A stretch of 64,000 bases of DNA from Amorphochlora amoebiformis. Its lineage: Eukaryota > Cercozoa > Chlorarachniophyceae. A program made the position numbers and the translations under genes. The notes under the pieces are model-generated. The model saw nothing but the letters and a program-made list of their open reading frames with translations. It was not told the origin of the DNA and searched no databases. Below, in pieces: positions 13,663 to 26,441 of the stretch. How positions within the stretch are numbered: position 1 is the first letter of the stretch; every line of letters begins with the position of its first letter. The stretch is from assembly GCA_054601695.1 (NCBI GenBank), contig BAAHQB010000399.1, positions 62,001-126,000 on the forward strand, written 5' to 3'.

Positions 13663-13663
<1 letters not shown>
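10936..13663 (-). CDS. C-terminal exons of a secreted beta-helix family protein
   Basis: Minus-strand exons are 13663-13610, 12783-12581, 12493 down to about 12427, and a last exon 11157-10936 ending in a stop. The first encodes [18 protein letters not shown]. This matches the module end in the gene at 21776-27265 (GAFGTNMWLDGWSYLSDN and [18 protein letters not shown]). The second encodes a Cys-containing domain ([27 protein letters not shown]) with a canonical GTAAGT donor, continuing after CCCCCCAG into [14 protein letters not shown]. It resembles SEA-like or calcium-binding-type repeats of protists only loosely. Two junctions are unresolved: exon 1 to 2 is off by one base, and no donor is visible after NNPS before the TA tract. 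This could be the 3' end of the 21.8-27.3 kb gene, a sister copy, or a remnant. Confidence 0.5.
13100..13245. repeat. Polypyrimidine (TC-rich) tract
   Basis: Plus-strand CTCTCCC/TTTCTCC runs. A second pyrimidine tract lies at 13800-13925. Neither carries a gene. Confidence 0.9.
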
Positions 13664-13716
<53 letters not shown>

Positions 13717-13729
13717 GTATATTATATAC

Positions 13730-13766
<37 letters not shown>

Positions 13767-13875
13767 TATATGTATATGATGTGTGTGAGTTGTCTCTATC
13801 TTTCAGCATTTCCTAGTGTTCTCTCGCTTTCTAGTTCTCTCTCTTTCTAGTTCGCTCTAGTTCTCTCTTCTAGTG

Positions 13876-13920
<45 letters not shown>

Positions 13921-14043
13921 TCTTCCGCCGTCCTTTTTGTTCTATTGGATTCCCTCTGTGTTGTATCACACATACATATATATACATATATACACACACA
14001 TATATACATATATATACACATATATGTACATATAACATAATAT

Positions 14044-14150
<107 letters not shown>

Positions 14151-14309
14151 TGTATATATATATATTATATTTTTCTAAAAACATATATATATATGTGTAA
14201 ATATATACATATAATATATATATATATATATGTATATATATGTATATATGTATGTATATATATTTATATACATGTATGTATGTATGTATATATGTATATA
14301 TACATGTAC

Positions 14310-14341
<32 letters not shown>

Positions 14342-14348
14342 TTAATAC

Positions 14349-14440
<92 letters not shown>

Positions 14441-14479
14441 TTATATATATATATATATATTATACATATTTTCGCTGTC

Positions 14480-15395
14480 CCTAATCTAATCTTAACCTGA
14501 CCCTACCTAACCCTAACCCTAACCCCTAACCCTAACCCTAACCTTATCCCTACTGCCAAACCTAACCAACCCTACAGCGCTAACCCTGCCCTCTACCTAA
14601 CCCTAACCCTAATTCCCCTAATCCTAACCCTAAAGCTAACCCTAATCCAATATCTAATCTCATACTAACCTCTAATGCTAACCCTAACACAACGCTACCT
14701 AACCCTAATGATAACCCAAACATGTGCTAACCCTAACTCTAAGCTTAATCCTAACCAAACTTGCACTAACCCTAACCCTAACCCTAACCCTAACGAGATG
14801 TCTTAACGCTAACACTAACCAATAGTTGGGTCTAACCCTCACCCTAACCCTAACCCTAACCCAACCCTGAAAGGAACCTCGATCTCTAACCCTAACCCTA
14901 ACCCTAACCCTAATTCTAACCCTAACCCTAACCCTAACCCTAACCCTAACCCTAACCATACCCTAACCCTAACCCATGCCACCTCTAACCCTAACCCTAA
15001 CCCTAACCGTAACCACAACCCTAACGCTAACCCTAATGCTATGCCTACCTAACCCTAACTCTAACCCTGATAGGAACCTCGATCTCTAACCCTAACCCTA
15101 ACCCTAACCCTAACCCTAACCCTACCCTAACCCTAACCCTACCCTAACCCTAACCCATGCCACCTCTAACCCTAACCCTAACCCTGACTTTAACCACAAC
15201 CCTAACGCTAACCCTAATGCTATGCCTACCTAACCCTAGCTCTAACCCTGATAGGAACCTCGATCTCTAACCCTAACCCTAACCCTAACCCTAACCCTAA
15301 CCCTAACCCTAACCCTACCCTAACCCTAACCTATGCCACCTCTAACCCTAAACCTAACCCTGACGGTAACCACAACCCTAACGCTAACCAAGGGT
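14480..15395. repeat. Degenerate interstitial telomere-like (CCCTAA)n array with higher-order units
   Basis: Blocks of perfect CCCTAA hexamers alternate with diverged hexamers. A larger unit recurs: TAGGAACCTCGATCTCTAAC marks positions about 15070 and 15250, with a variant at 14870. Copies of ATGCTATGCCTACCTAACCC precede the last two. The unit is about 180 bp. This is TTAGGG-type telomere sequence inside the window, so either an old chromosome end or a subtelomeric region. Confidence 0.95.
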
Positions 15396-15485
15396 AAGAA
15401 TAGGGGTGTATTGTGTATGGGTGATATGATAATATGGTGTATGGATGATATAGTAATATCCGCAAGCATTCACAAGGGAGATCTC

Positions 15486-15603
15486 AATAGATGGACTATC
15501 TGGCCTAGAGGATGACACGTGTCATGTCTCTTATCCGGCAGACAAAGATGGACTATCTGGCCTCGAGGATAACACGTGTCATGTCTCTTATCTGGCAGAC
15601 AAA
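15486..15603. repeat. 59-bp direct duplication containing ACACGTGT palindrome
   Basis: AGATGGACTATCTGGCCT... occurs at about 15488 and 15547 with three or four differences. Each copy contains GACACGTGTC or AACACGTGTC. Confidence 0.9.
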
Positions 15604-15812
15604 TTCACACGCACGTGTTTTGTTGGCGTACTTATGTTGGCCTGCCTGTTAAGTTCCCCGTGTCAAATACTATTGTGAATATTCCAGATATTACAACGAC
15701 TTACACGATGATTACATCATTCCATCGCCAGTATATATAACTATATCATAGTCCGTTTGAATACTGTGACACATATATACATATATCACATGTATTATAT
15801 CTAGTATATACG

Positions 15813-15858
<46 letters not shown>

Positions 15859-15892
15859 TATACACACATACATATATATTACATATACATGC

Positions 15893-15931
<39 letters not shown>

Positions 15932-15971
15932 GTGTGAGTGTGTGTATATGAAATATCATGATAGATTTATG

Positions 15972-16059
<88 letters not shown>

Positions 16060-16296
16060 CGTGTGTGTTTGTGCAATGTCATTCAGCGAAGATAATATTA
16101 TTAATTTATCTAGTTATCTGGCATATCTATCATGATGCATATCATGATATTTATGGTTTCAGATTCTGAGATATCAATCAAGATATATTAATATATTATT
16201 GTAACAATCATTCTGAGCTGTAGATAATATTAGTCTGCAATATTATACTATCGTATATATACTAGATATATCATATGCGGCTACAGACCGTCTAAT

Positions 16297-16443
16297 ATAT
16301 AACATTAAAACTTGATTATTATATTTGATAAGTTATCATGCAGTATTATACATGTGGAAAACACCTATATTGCATGTATATATATTCATGGTGTATCGAT
16401 ATAACATTAAAACTTGATTATTATATTATGATAAGTCATCATG
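16297..16443. repeat. Direct duplication of a ~45-bp AT-rich segment
   Basis: ATAACATTAAAACTTGATTA... followed by GATAAG(T/C)ATCATG occurs at about 16298 and 16400, 101-102 bases apart. Confidence 0.9.
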
Positions 16444-17161
16444 AAACTGAATTGTTATAATTGTGTCACATCATAATGTAATTGTAACTTTATAAGGTAT
16501 TACACACTAATTGTACGAGCCGCGTTGCTGTTACTCTCCTAAATCCTGCCATAAGTTGGCAATGTTAAGCATGTGGGTTCAAATCTATATTTTTTGTAGA
16601 TCTAAACCACAACATGTATTTCTGTCGTGATTCATATTTTTCCTGGCTGAAATGTGACCATTGGTCAAAGCCGCCGTCGAATATTGAATCCCGGGATTCG
16701 TTGTGAGAATCGAATTTTGGATTTTAACGCCTATATCCGGAATCTCTACGCCCCTCAAAACCTTTTCCCTCTCCAGCAATCTCCAACTTGATTATGGCTA
16801 AATATTAGCGGTACTAGCGGACCCGATGTATTAGTATATCTTTTCTACCGTATGCTACATATCCGTAGGACATTTTTATTATCTGTCGAGCCGTCCCGCC
16901 GATGTCCCAATAGTCAATGTGCTGACCCAGCTGGGTGACAGGTCGACATTAGGTAAAATCGATTCTTTCGATGTTTCCTGGCGATTCTACCTGAGACGCT
17001 CCCGCGTTGCGTTCCAGCGACAATGTTACAGAACATTCGTGTAGCCATTTGGGTAAATTCGATCCCCAAAACTGTCGCTGGCTGTCACCTTACCACCCGT
17101 CTCCAGTTATGCACCTTTCCAAGCGTCGGCAGCCGATTGGACCCGTTCATCACAATCCAAG

Positions 17162-17476
17162 ATGCAGATGTGCGATCAGGAAGGCAATTGGAAAACCCCA
17201 GATGTCAGGGTGAAAAGAATCATACTGGGACTGCGGAGCATGCTGCTTCGTTTCACCATGACCGAGGATATGTACGTCAAGCTCGCCGGTACCATCGTCC
17301 ACGACTATAAGACAAACAAAGAGCGAGTTCAGGCCGTCCGACGTGTGATTTCAAACTGGAAGCAAGATGGACTTTTGAATCTTCGATTTCCGTGTAGAGG
17401 ACAACATCGGCGAACAGCTCCAAAAGCAATGCTTTTGGCACCCGAGAGTACTACTGCGAGAGCTAGAATGCGATAA
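17162..17476 (+). CDS. Small protein, paralogue of the gene at 19981 (104 aa, unrecognised family)
   Basis: Single open frame from the ATG at 17162. Its centre aligns with the protein at 19981: residues around MTEDMYVKLAGTIVHDYKT and RVQAVRRVISNWKQDG correspond to VTRDMYLRLAVIVAKEYRT and RVDAVRQKLQQWKSNG there. The shared core is about 65 residues, predicted helical, followed by an Arg-rich stretch and a divergent tail. Conservation at protein level with strong DNA divergence argues that this is a real gene. I know no matching family. The basic surface and small size would suit nucleic-acid or protein binding, but that is a guess. Confidence 0.6.
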   Translation: MQMCDQEGNWKTPDVRVKRIILGLRSMLLRFTMTEDMYVKLAGTIVHDYKTNKERVQAVRRVISNWKQDGLLNLRFPCRGQHRRTAPKAMLLAPESTTARARMR

Positions 17477-17964
17477 ATTGGAGTTTTCTGCTTGTTGTGA
17501 TCCAGCAGCTGGACAGCAATTAACGATCCGAGAGCAGCTGGATCGACTGCACCTTCAAAGTTAACACTATCTACATAGTGGTTGTGATTAAGTATACAAT
17601 TAGTTTTCTAGAATTTGTACCACGCGCGGTGTATTGAATTGTGATAGTCGGAGAGGCGATTAATCAAATTGAATTAACATTGCATTTCGAATGAACAAAC
17701 ACAAATCTGTCCAGCTATATATGCAATTAGTAATATTGCAATTATTTGTAATACGTAACGTTCTGAGACTTCCGTAACTTGCTATTAAAGATTAATTTAA
17801 GAGTATCACTGTGGAAATAGCATTATATTTACGCACTATAGCTATATACATTCTGTAAAGTCTGGTACCTGTGACGGTTATATTAATTATATTAAGTGCT
17901 GCGGCTTACAATCACTAAGCCGTTAGTACATGCTAGACATGTATACCATGTTACCACTACAATG

Positions 17965-18019
<55 letters not shown>

Positions 18020-18146
18020 ACTATATATGACATATATAAATATATATATATATATATATTGTATTATATATATATATATACATATATATCTAGGATATAA
18101 TAACTATCATGAATATATAAAATATATTATACACACACACACACAC

Positions 18147-18203
<57 letters not shown>

Positions 18204-18285
18204 TAGAAGTTAACTAGTATACAGCTGTATCAGTTATATTATATCTATTATACATATATAATATATATATATATATATATATACT

Positions 18286-18359
<74 letters not shown>

Positions 18360-18483
18360 ATATATATGTGTATATATATATATATATATACATGTATATA
18401 AGTATATATATATATATATATAATATAATATAATACTCTCTCTCTCTCTATATATATATATTAGATAAATATATCATAAAGTA

Positions 18484-18526
<43 letters not shown>

Positions 18527-18530
18527 TATC

Positions 18531-18561
<31 letters not shown>

Positions 18562-18677
18562 GATATCATCTAGATCATGGACGGTATAATACAATGTAAC
18601 TATACTATGATATAATCTAAATAATACATGTAACACAACGAGTATCTAGACTATGATACCTAGATGATTCATGATCA

Positions 18678-18717
<40 letters not shown>

Positions 18718-18950
18718 CATATGTAATATTTTCTACCCTATATCTAGTGCATATGAACTTCATGATATACTATATATATACACCGTATGTATTATAATCA
18801 TTACATGATCAAACTACATGTATGATCGTTATTAATTATCTACTGTAAAACATGATTCAAACCACATGTAAATACGCGCGTAGTAGCCGCAGTCTAGATA
18901 GAAACTCCAATAAGAAAATTTCGATATCCACGAAGTTTACAGTTCCCTAA

Positions 18951-19003
<53 letters not shown>

Positions 19004-19007
19004 CATG

Positions 19008-19056
<49 letters not shown>

Positions 19057-19157
19057 ATATTATAAATTATGTACATATGTACATACATGTAACTTATGAC
19101 ATACACTTAAAAAAAAATATATGTATGTATGCACATACAAACATATATATGTATATG

Positions 19158-19200
<43 letters not shown>

Positions 19201-19980
19201 AAAATTATCTACATGTACATGCAAATATATATATAACAATCATGAATAACCCCGCCGGGCCCATTTATATGTATCAACCCCGATTCAGACTTTAGATCCA
19301 TACCGCGTGACACATGAACGTGTCACACTCCACAAGAATCCTCGTAGCCCTCCATCTCATCCACATGACGACCACGTCACATCCAGAAGAATCTCACGGA
19401 CGTGAAGAAGGGAACTAGGCTGCCTGATAGCGCACGATAGGTAATGTGAGACTTAATTGTGAAACCTGATAGAGAGAGAGAACCGAACTTCAGATGTCGT
19501 CCTCGACGTCCTCGCCCGTGTCCAAGACTCGACGGTACTCTCCAAATACGTGTCATCCATCGACATCACTTCTTTTACGGCTAGCTCAAACCAATACACC
19601 GAAAGGCCATTAGCTCACTCACTTCTCCGTGCGCTGGAGGGAGGAGGGACCGTGAACGAGAGACTACCGTCACTCACTGACTTTAGCGTGTCACTTCCTG
19701 ACTTTAGCGTGTCACTTCTTCGCGAGTGGAGGCGGAAGGATCGTAGGCCGGTCGAGGGCATCGTATCCCGCGAACGCGACCCCCGGCCGGGCCCGGGTCG
19801 GCGTGCGCGCCGGGCGACAGTTGACGCACTCTTTTGTGAAACGGCCTTGAAAGTATTAGGAAGCCCTTTAAAAGCAGCGTAAATGGGCGCCTTTTAGAAA
19901 CCCCCTTTTACTTACTTGCGTTGGAGAAGCCTACTGTAAAGACCGGGAACCTAGACCGGGAACCTCAATCTGCAACCATC
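17477..19980. other. Intergenic between the two small paralogues
   Basis: 17477-17960 is unique AT-rich DNA and 17960-18720 mainly TA tracts with a (CTCT) run near 18436. 18950-19240 is TA-rich. 19250-19900 is GC-richer and holds an open frame at 19550-19882 with an in-frame repeat DFSVSLPDFSVSL but no recognisable domain. I leave it as an uncertain ORF. Confidence 0.6.
19550..19882 (+). CDS. Uncertain ORF, 110 residues
   Basis: Open frame in GC-richer sequence just upstream of the small gene at 19981. It contains a direct in-frame duplication (GACTTTAGCGTGTCACTTC twice) and an Arg/Pro-rich second half. There is no homology I recognise. It could instead be leader or promoter sequence of the next gene. 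Confidence 0.25.
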   Translation: MSSIDITSFTASSNQYTERPLAHSLLRALEGGGTVNERLPSLTDFSVSLPDFSVSLLREWRRKDRRPVEGIVSRERDPRPGPGRRARRATVDALFCETALKVLGSPLKAA

Positions 19981-20415
19981 ATGGAAAAAAATCGCTGTCC
20001 CCCCCATTCAACCTGTATTAAGATCACCCGTATATTGCGAATGCTGCAGCAAATACTGTTTCCCTACACCGTCACTCGGGATATGTACCTCCGGCTGGCC
20101 GTGATCGTCGCGAAAGAGTACCGAACAAGTGAGGACAGGGTTGATGCCGTCCGACAAAAGCTGCAGCAGTGGAAGTCTAATGGGAGCTTGAGGTTTAGCG
20201 CTCCGTACAGGCGACGAAAACGTACACCTGCAAGTCAAAACAACTCGACGTCGTCATTATTCAGATCAAACAATCGACACCTTGAATTGAAGATGATTTT
20301 ACGACGGCTACAAAATCCGGTAGAGCAACGCAGGTACATCATTGCATCGCCTGGCCCTAGCGCAGGTACGAGACTCAAATGCAATTCTGAGACGGCTATG
20401 ATGTCCAACATATAG
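19981..20415 (+). CDS. Small basic protein, paralogue of the gene at 17162 (144 aa, unrecognised family)
   Basis: Single open frame; the ATG at 19981 is chosen because similarity to the paralogue begins about 12 residues later. The core (KITRILRMLQQILFPYTVTR through RVDAVRQKLQQWKSNGSLRF) matches the 17162 protein. It is followed by RRRKRTPA, a Ser/Asn-rich linker and a second basic helix-like segment (LELKMILRRLQNPVEQRR). The last 25 codons (IIASPGPSAG...) lie in a DNA segment repeated twice more downstream in degenerate form, so the C-terminus may have been acquired from, or be seeding, that repeat. Function unknown. Confidence 0.65.
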   Translation: MEKNRCPPHSTCIKITRILRMLQQILFPYTVTRDMYLRLAVIVAKEYRTSEDRVDAVRQKLQQWKSNGSLRFSAPYRRRKRTPASQNNSTSSLFRSNNRHLELKMILRRLQNPVEQRRYIIASPGPSAGTRLKCNSETAMMSNI

Positions 20416-20700
20416 AGCGTCATATGTTTATCATTGCATCCGTCGGCCACAGAGTCTACGAAAGCGACGACGTCCAATATAGCCGCATACTAATACTCAA
20501 GACATCATACATCGGCCGTCCTAGCACTGATACGACAATGAAATGCAATTCTATATGACGGCTACGACGTCCAACATAGCATCATATATACGAGCATCGT
20601 TAGATTCGTTACATCATCACATTGGCCCGCCCTATAGCATAGATAAGAGACTGAAAATGTAATCTTAACGAAAGGGATGTGACTACGAAGTCAAAACATA
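20330..20700 (+). repeat. Three degenerate tandem copies of the 3' end of the small gene
   Basis: The block CATCATTGCATCGCCTGGCC ... ATGATGTCCAACATA (about 20337-20412) recurs at about 20501-20575 (CATCATACATCGGCCGTCCT ... ACGACGTCCAACATAGC) and more loosely at 20610-20700. Only the first copy lies in the open frame. Confidence 0.8.
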
Positions 20701-21353
20701 TACTTTGGTATCAACGATCACTGGACTCAACAAATTGTGCCCTTGTCCATGTGCTGTCCTCTAGCTTGTCCTACGTACATAGTGCTGCCTCTTCTAGTCT
20801 TAAAAATGCATTCAAAAGGTTACATGTATTTTAAACTAGTACAATTTATAATGTTGTGCTGAAAATACTCTAGTATATTAATACATGTACTAATACACTA
20901 AGTAACCGTTGAAAATATATTTGGGTAAGCGCGCGTATTCTAGGTATTAATAATTATTTAACAATAATTCTACATGTGTACATACTTATACGTGTACTGC
21001 AATTTAGAAATTTATGTTAATTACAGCAGTAAGATATTTATAAAGTCGAATTTGATACGGCACCCGTTACTCTAAGCATCGGTATATTGATCAACTGAGT
21101 CGTCGTCGAGTCACCTGCAACATAAGGGCCTCCAGATAGTGCGCTGTAGGATGATTCGCATAGGTAGTCTAACACTTAAGGTTTTTCAGGCTCTAGAGGC
21201 TATACGTAACCGTTCAGCGAGTGCATCGACTCATTGCGACCACAACGCCTTTGACGGCAACCAATACCAGCTGGCACGTTAGGCTGCGACTCTGATCGTA
21301 TGGTACAGGTGTAATTTAGATATATAATGTTAATGCTGTGGTAGATATATTTG

Positions 21354-21446
<93 letters not shown>

Positions 21447-21645
21447 TTACATATATATATATTTATTTGTATATATATGCACACGTATACACATATATAC
21501 ACACATATATACACACATACACATATATGTTACATAACATATACACATATATACACACACACACATATATAATATATATATATGAATATATGGTATATGT
21601 ATCTATCTAAATACTTATACAAAATAATATGCGCAGATACAATGC

Positions 21646-21681
<36 letters not shown>

Positions 21682-21775
21682 AGTATATAAATATATATAT
21701 ATATATATATATACATATATAATCTTTGTACATATGTATTCATGTGACAAGTGTTTTGAGGCTTTGGCAAATTAC
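20416..21775. other. Between the small gene and the last mapped beta-helix exon
   Basis: 20700-21060 is unique AT-rich. On the minus strand 21175-21118 has an acceptor-like TTAG, an open segment and a GTGACT donor. The joined phase would fit the exon ending at 21776, but it shows no family similarity. 21340-21720 is TA-rich. Confidence 0.4.
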
Positions 21776-23379
21776 CCTTAAGAAACGTCGCCCCGGAGAC
21801 AATAGGGTAGGATCTACGCTGATCATCATTCTTAGAGTCCATCTCTGTCATCAGGTACTCTCAGAACCAGACTACATTCACACTCATACTTGTAACGCAC
21901 AACCAAGCTTTTGGGGAGGGGTTAGACTCTCACCAGCAGCATGGTCACCATTGATCGACCATCGCAAAGAGGAACTGCAGTTTTCCCTGGTAGCCCTTAT
22001 CTGTGTCGAAGGCATCATCGTTGACAAATAGAGCAGAGAGCCAGCGACCATTAACGGCGCCGCCGAAGAACTCGAATCCGTCGTCCTTGTTGAAGGCAAC
22101 CTCGAGGTGCTCGAGAGTCGTGCCGTTCCCGACGCCCCCGAATGTCATACCGTTGATTTCGTTTCCAGAGTTTTCAGGGTTTTTGGGGTCGAAGCCAATG
22201 TCGGCGCCTCCGTACCAGACGCGCACGTATTTGAGGGATCCCGAGCTGTCGGTGTCGTCGGAGCCTCCGTAGGTTCCAAGGCCGAGCTCAAGACCCTCAA
22301 TATATCAGCCACTCCGGTGTTACTGGTGACGATCGCGTTTCCAAGAAGGATGAGGCCTCCCCAAGTTCCTCGCTTGGGAAGCACAGAGTCAGGAAGAACA
22401 GTGGTGCAAGTAATGGGAGCCTTTGCCGTTCCCTCGGCGATAAGCTTGGCGCCACGCTCGATGACGAGGGTGGGAGCCTTGCCGTTGGAGTCTTGACGAT
22501 ATGATCTGCATATATCATATATATATATATATATGTGTGTGTATGTATATATATATATATATATATATAATATACATATATGAATATATATATAATTCTT
22601 TTCTTTTTTTTTACACACACATATATATATATGTATATATATATATACACACATATATATATATATATATATATATGCATAGAAATATGTAAAAAAGCAG
22701 AACCTGATTGTAGTCCCAGCTTCAATGGTCAGGGTAACCCCAGCAACGACAAAGACTTGCTGAGTCATGTAGTATGTGCTCGACCCACTCAAAGTCGTGT
22801 CAGCCGTCACACGACTGGGTAAAATGCTAGCACTAGTCGGCATCACGTCATTCGCGGGCAACAGACCTTTGACGGAGAGATATGACCAATGGTCCAACCA
22901 CAGATCACTTCCGAAAGCTCCAGAATACGACACGCTCGTGAAGAATGGGTCGCTAACAACGTCAATTCCGCTGTACGCGTTTCCATTCACAACCGGCCGA
23001 GGATCGATTTGGAACAGATCGCGGACGGAGGTCCAAGAATTGGGCACCAGCTGGAGTTGCGGGTCGAGGCTCCTGGACACGGGCTCACCGGCAGGCCAGA
23101 TACAGTTGTCTGGGGCGGATATCGCGATCTTGAACTGAGTGGCGGCGTTCGTATCCACCGAGATGGTATTCACGATGTTATTGCTGGACCAGAAGAGGTA
23201 GTCTGGAGGAGCGGTGCCCTTGGTGGAAGTTGAGCGGGTCTCGGAGAAGCATTTGTTGTTCTCTGAGGGTTCAGGTTGAGATGGAGAGCTTGTTGAGTAC
23301 GTACGTAACATACACATAATTTACATAAAAATATTTATAAAAATAAATTATATATTACATATACACACACACACATATG

Positions 23380-23424
<45 letters not shown>

Positions 23425-23772
23425 TATAGTATAAATGAATATATACACATACCAAGTCCGGCGCCCGCAATTCCAGTGAGGATAGTGTTGTAGAATTCCC
23501 CACCGCCTCCCTCCCGGATTTGCATAAAACCATTGGAAGTTCCCGTGGTATGGTTGCTCTTGATGAAGGTTACCCCAGAAACGATCGGAAACGAACGTCT
23601 GGAGTTATCGTTCTTCGAATCCATCTATTACATATCCACATGTATATATATATATATATATATATTTCTACATATATATATATATATATGTATATATGTG
23701 TATGTATTATTTTTCACATAATTTACATATGTGTGTGTGTGTGAGTGTGTGTGTATGTGTATATTTATATGA

Positions 23773-23810
<38 letters not shown>

Positions 23811-23871
23811 TATATACACATATATGTTTATCTATAATATGTCATATATATATTTATTTGTTTATAAGCAT

Positions 23872-23963
<92 letters not shown>

Positions 23964-23991
23964 AATATATATATATATATATGTATGTATG

Positions 23992-24074
<83 letters not shown>

Positions 24075-26015
24075 ATTAGCATTTTCACGGCGGTACAAAT
24101 TGTGAAGAACATGTTTACACGGTGAGTTAACGGGTTAGAAATCCCATGTACACATTTACACGGCTGTTATACACACACTCGCTGTGACCTAGCCAGTAGT
24201 TACTCATCCTAGGGAACTGGGGTATTCGGGTTTACCTCAGCTGCATGATCCCCGTCCTTGTCGACCAGGGCGAACAAGAACTCCCTGGTATCCCTCATCT
24301 GTATCGAAAGCATCGTCGTCTACGAACAGCGCGGAGAGCCACTTGCCGTTGACAGCCCCGCCGAAGAACTCGAGTCCGTCGTCCTTGTTAAAGGCAACCT
24401 CAAGGTGCTCGAGGATAGTACCGCTGCCGACACCTCCAAAGGTCATACCGTTGATTTCGTTTCCGGAGTTCTCGGGGTTGGTGGGGTCAAATCCAATATC
24501 AGCCCCTCCGTACCACACGCGCACGTACTTGAGCGTTCCTGAGTTGTCGGCGTCGTCTGAACCACCATAAGTACCGAGACCGCTTTCTAATCCCTCGATA
24601 TCGTTGGTTCCTCCTCCAGTGATAATACCCTGGCGTTCCTGAGTTGTCGGCGTCGTCTGAACCACCATAAGTACCGAGACCGCTTTCTAATCCCTCGATA
24701 TCGTTGGTTCCTCCTCCAGTGATAATACCCTGGCCTAGAATGATAAGACCACCCCAGGTACCCCTGAGCGGAAGAAGGCGTTGTGGGAGCACGGTGGTGA
24801 AGGTGATCGGACTGGCAGCAGTGCCTTCGGCCATGATCTTGGCCCCCTGCTCGATTACGAGGGTGGGAGCGCTGCCGTTGGTGTCTTGACGGTAAGAGCG
24901 AATGGTTGTTCCTGCCTCGATGGTGAGCGTTGCGCCTGCCTTAACGAACACTTGTCCAGTCATGTACCAAGTCATAGATGAACTCAGAGTAGTATCTGAC
25001 GTAACGAAGCGGGGAAGGGTATTGGACGCGGTCGGGAGAATGTCGGCCGCGGGGAGGAATCCGTTGTCGGACAGATATGACCATCCGTCGAGCCACATGT
25101 TGGTGCCGAAGGCCCCTTTAAAATTAACTTGCTGGAAGAATCCACCCGAAGGGACGGTGTCTACATTAGTAAATGCAGGGCCCGTAGCCATAGGACGGGG
25201 ATCGAGCTGAAGGATGTTCGTTGGAGTGGTCCAAATATCCGGAAGCAACTGGAGTGTCGGGTCGACAACCTGCGCAATCGGAGGGAAGTGGAACTCGTGC
25301 AATTAAGATCGAATGGAACGACACTGCCGTCTTGAGTTTTAGTGTTGATTATATTGTTCTGGGAAAAAAAAAGAGAATCGGGACTGGCGCCGACACTTGT
25401 GGAAGAACGAGACTCGCCGGCACAGTCTTGATTTTGCACACCAGACCCAGCCCTTCCAAGCAAGACGATATTACCGAATTCACCGCCGGTACCCTCGCGC
25501 AGTCTCATTAATCCATCTGACTGCCTAGAACTGTGGTTTGCCTGTTGATTGCAGGGTATTAATGAGGGGGGAAACGGGAGAGTTTATAATAATAAGAATC
25601 CTGATTTAGGACCTTGGCGAAAGTAGCTCCGTAGACTTGTGGATACGAGCGAGGCTGCACAATGGCACCGGTGGCATCCAGGACGCCATCCATCTCGGCT
25701 GCGTGATTCCCGTCTTCATCGAGGAGAGCAAAAATAAACTGCAGCTTACCCTGATACCCTTGGTCGGTATCAAACGCATCGTCCTTGTTGTAGATGGACG
25801 ATAGGTACCGGCCGTTGACAGCACCACCGAAGAGCTCGAAACCATCGTCCAGGTTGAAGGCAACCTCGATGTACTCCAGCGTGGTTCCAGACCTGACGCC
25901 AGCGAGTGTGAGACCGTTGATTTCATTGCCAGATCCCTGGAGGCTGGTCGAGACGCCGACATCAGCACCCCCGTGCCAAATACGAACGTAGCGCATTACA
26001 CCTGAAGTATGCATT

Positions 26016-26097
<82 letters not shown>

Positions 26098-26383
26098 ATT
26101 ATATGTGTGTGTATCCTTTTTGTATATATATATATATATATATATAAGTATATATGTATATACATATATATATATATATATGTACGTACATATGTATATA
26201 CATAAATATGCATTAATATATAACATATATTTACATATATACATATATATTTACATATATGTACATATATATTCTTACGTATATATACATATATATATAT
26301 GTGTATATGCGTGTGTGTGTGTGTATTTTCATATCTAAAATATCTGTACACACACATGTAATAATAATAATAATAATAATTAT

Positions 26384-26441
<58 letters not shown>

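Noticed and set aside
14705-14959. Arg-Val repeat frame
   Set aside because: Translation of the CCCTAA telomere-like array.
16560-16600. GTGGGTTCAAATC resembling a tRNA T-arm
   Set aside because: No 5-bp T-stem pairing, and no acceptor, D or anticodon arms at the proper spacing.
19186-19240. Poly-A runs near 19107 and 19195 as retroposon tails
   Set aside because: Only eight or nine A's, no target duplications and no element body next to them.
24533-24732. The 100-bp duplication as a newborn intron made from a duplicated AGGT site
   Set aside because: The unit contains no AGGT; the closest splice pair removes 99 bases and does not restore the frame.
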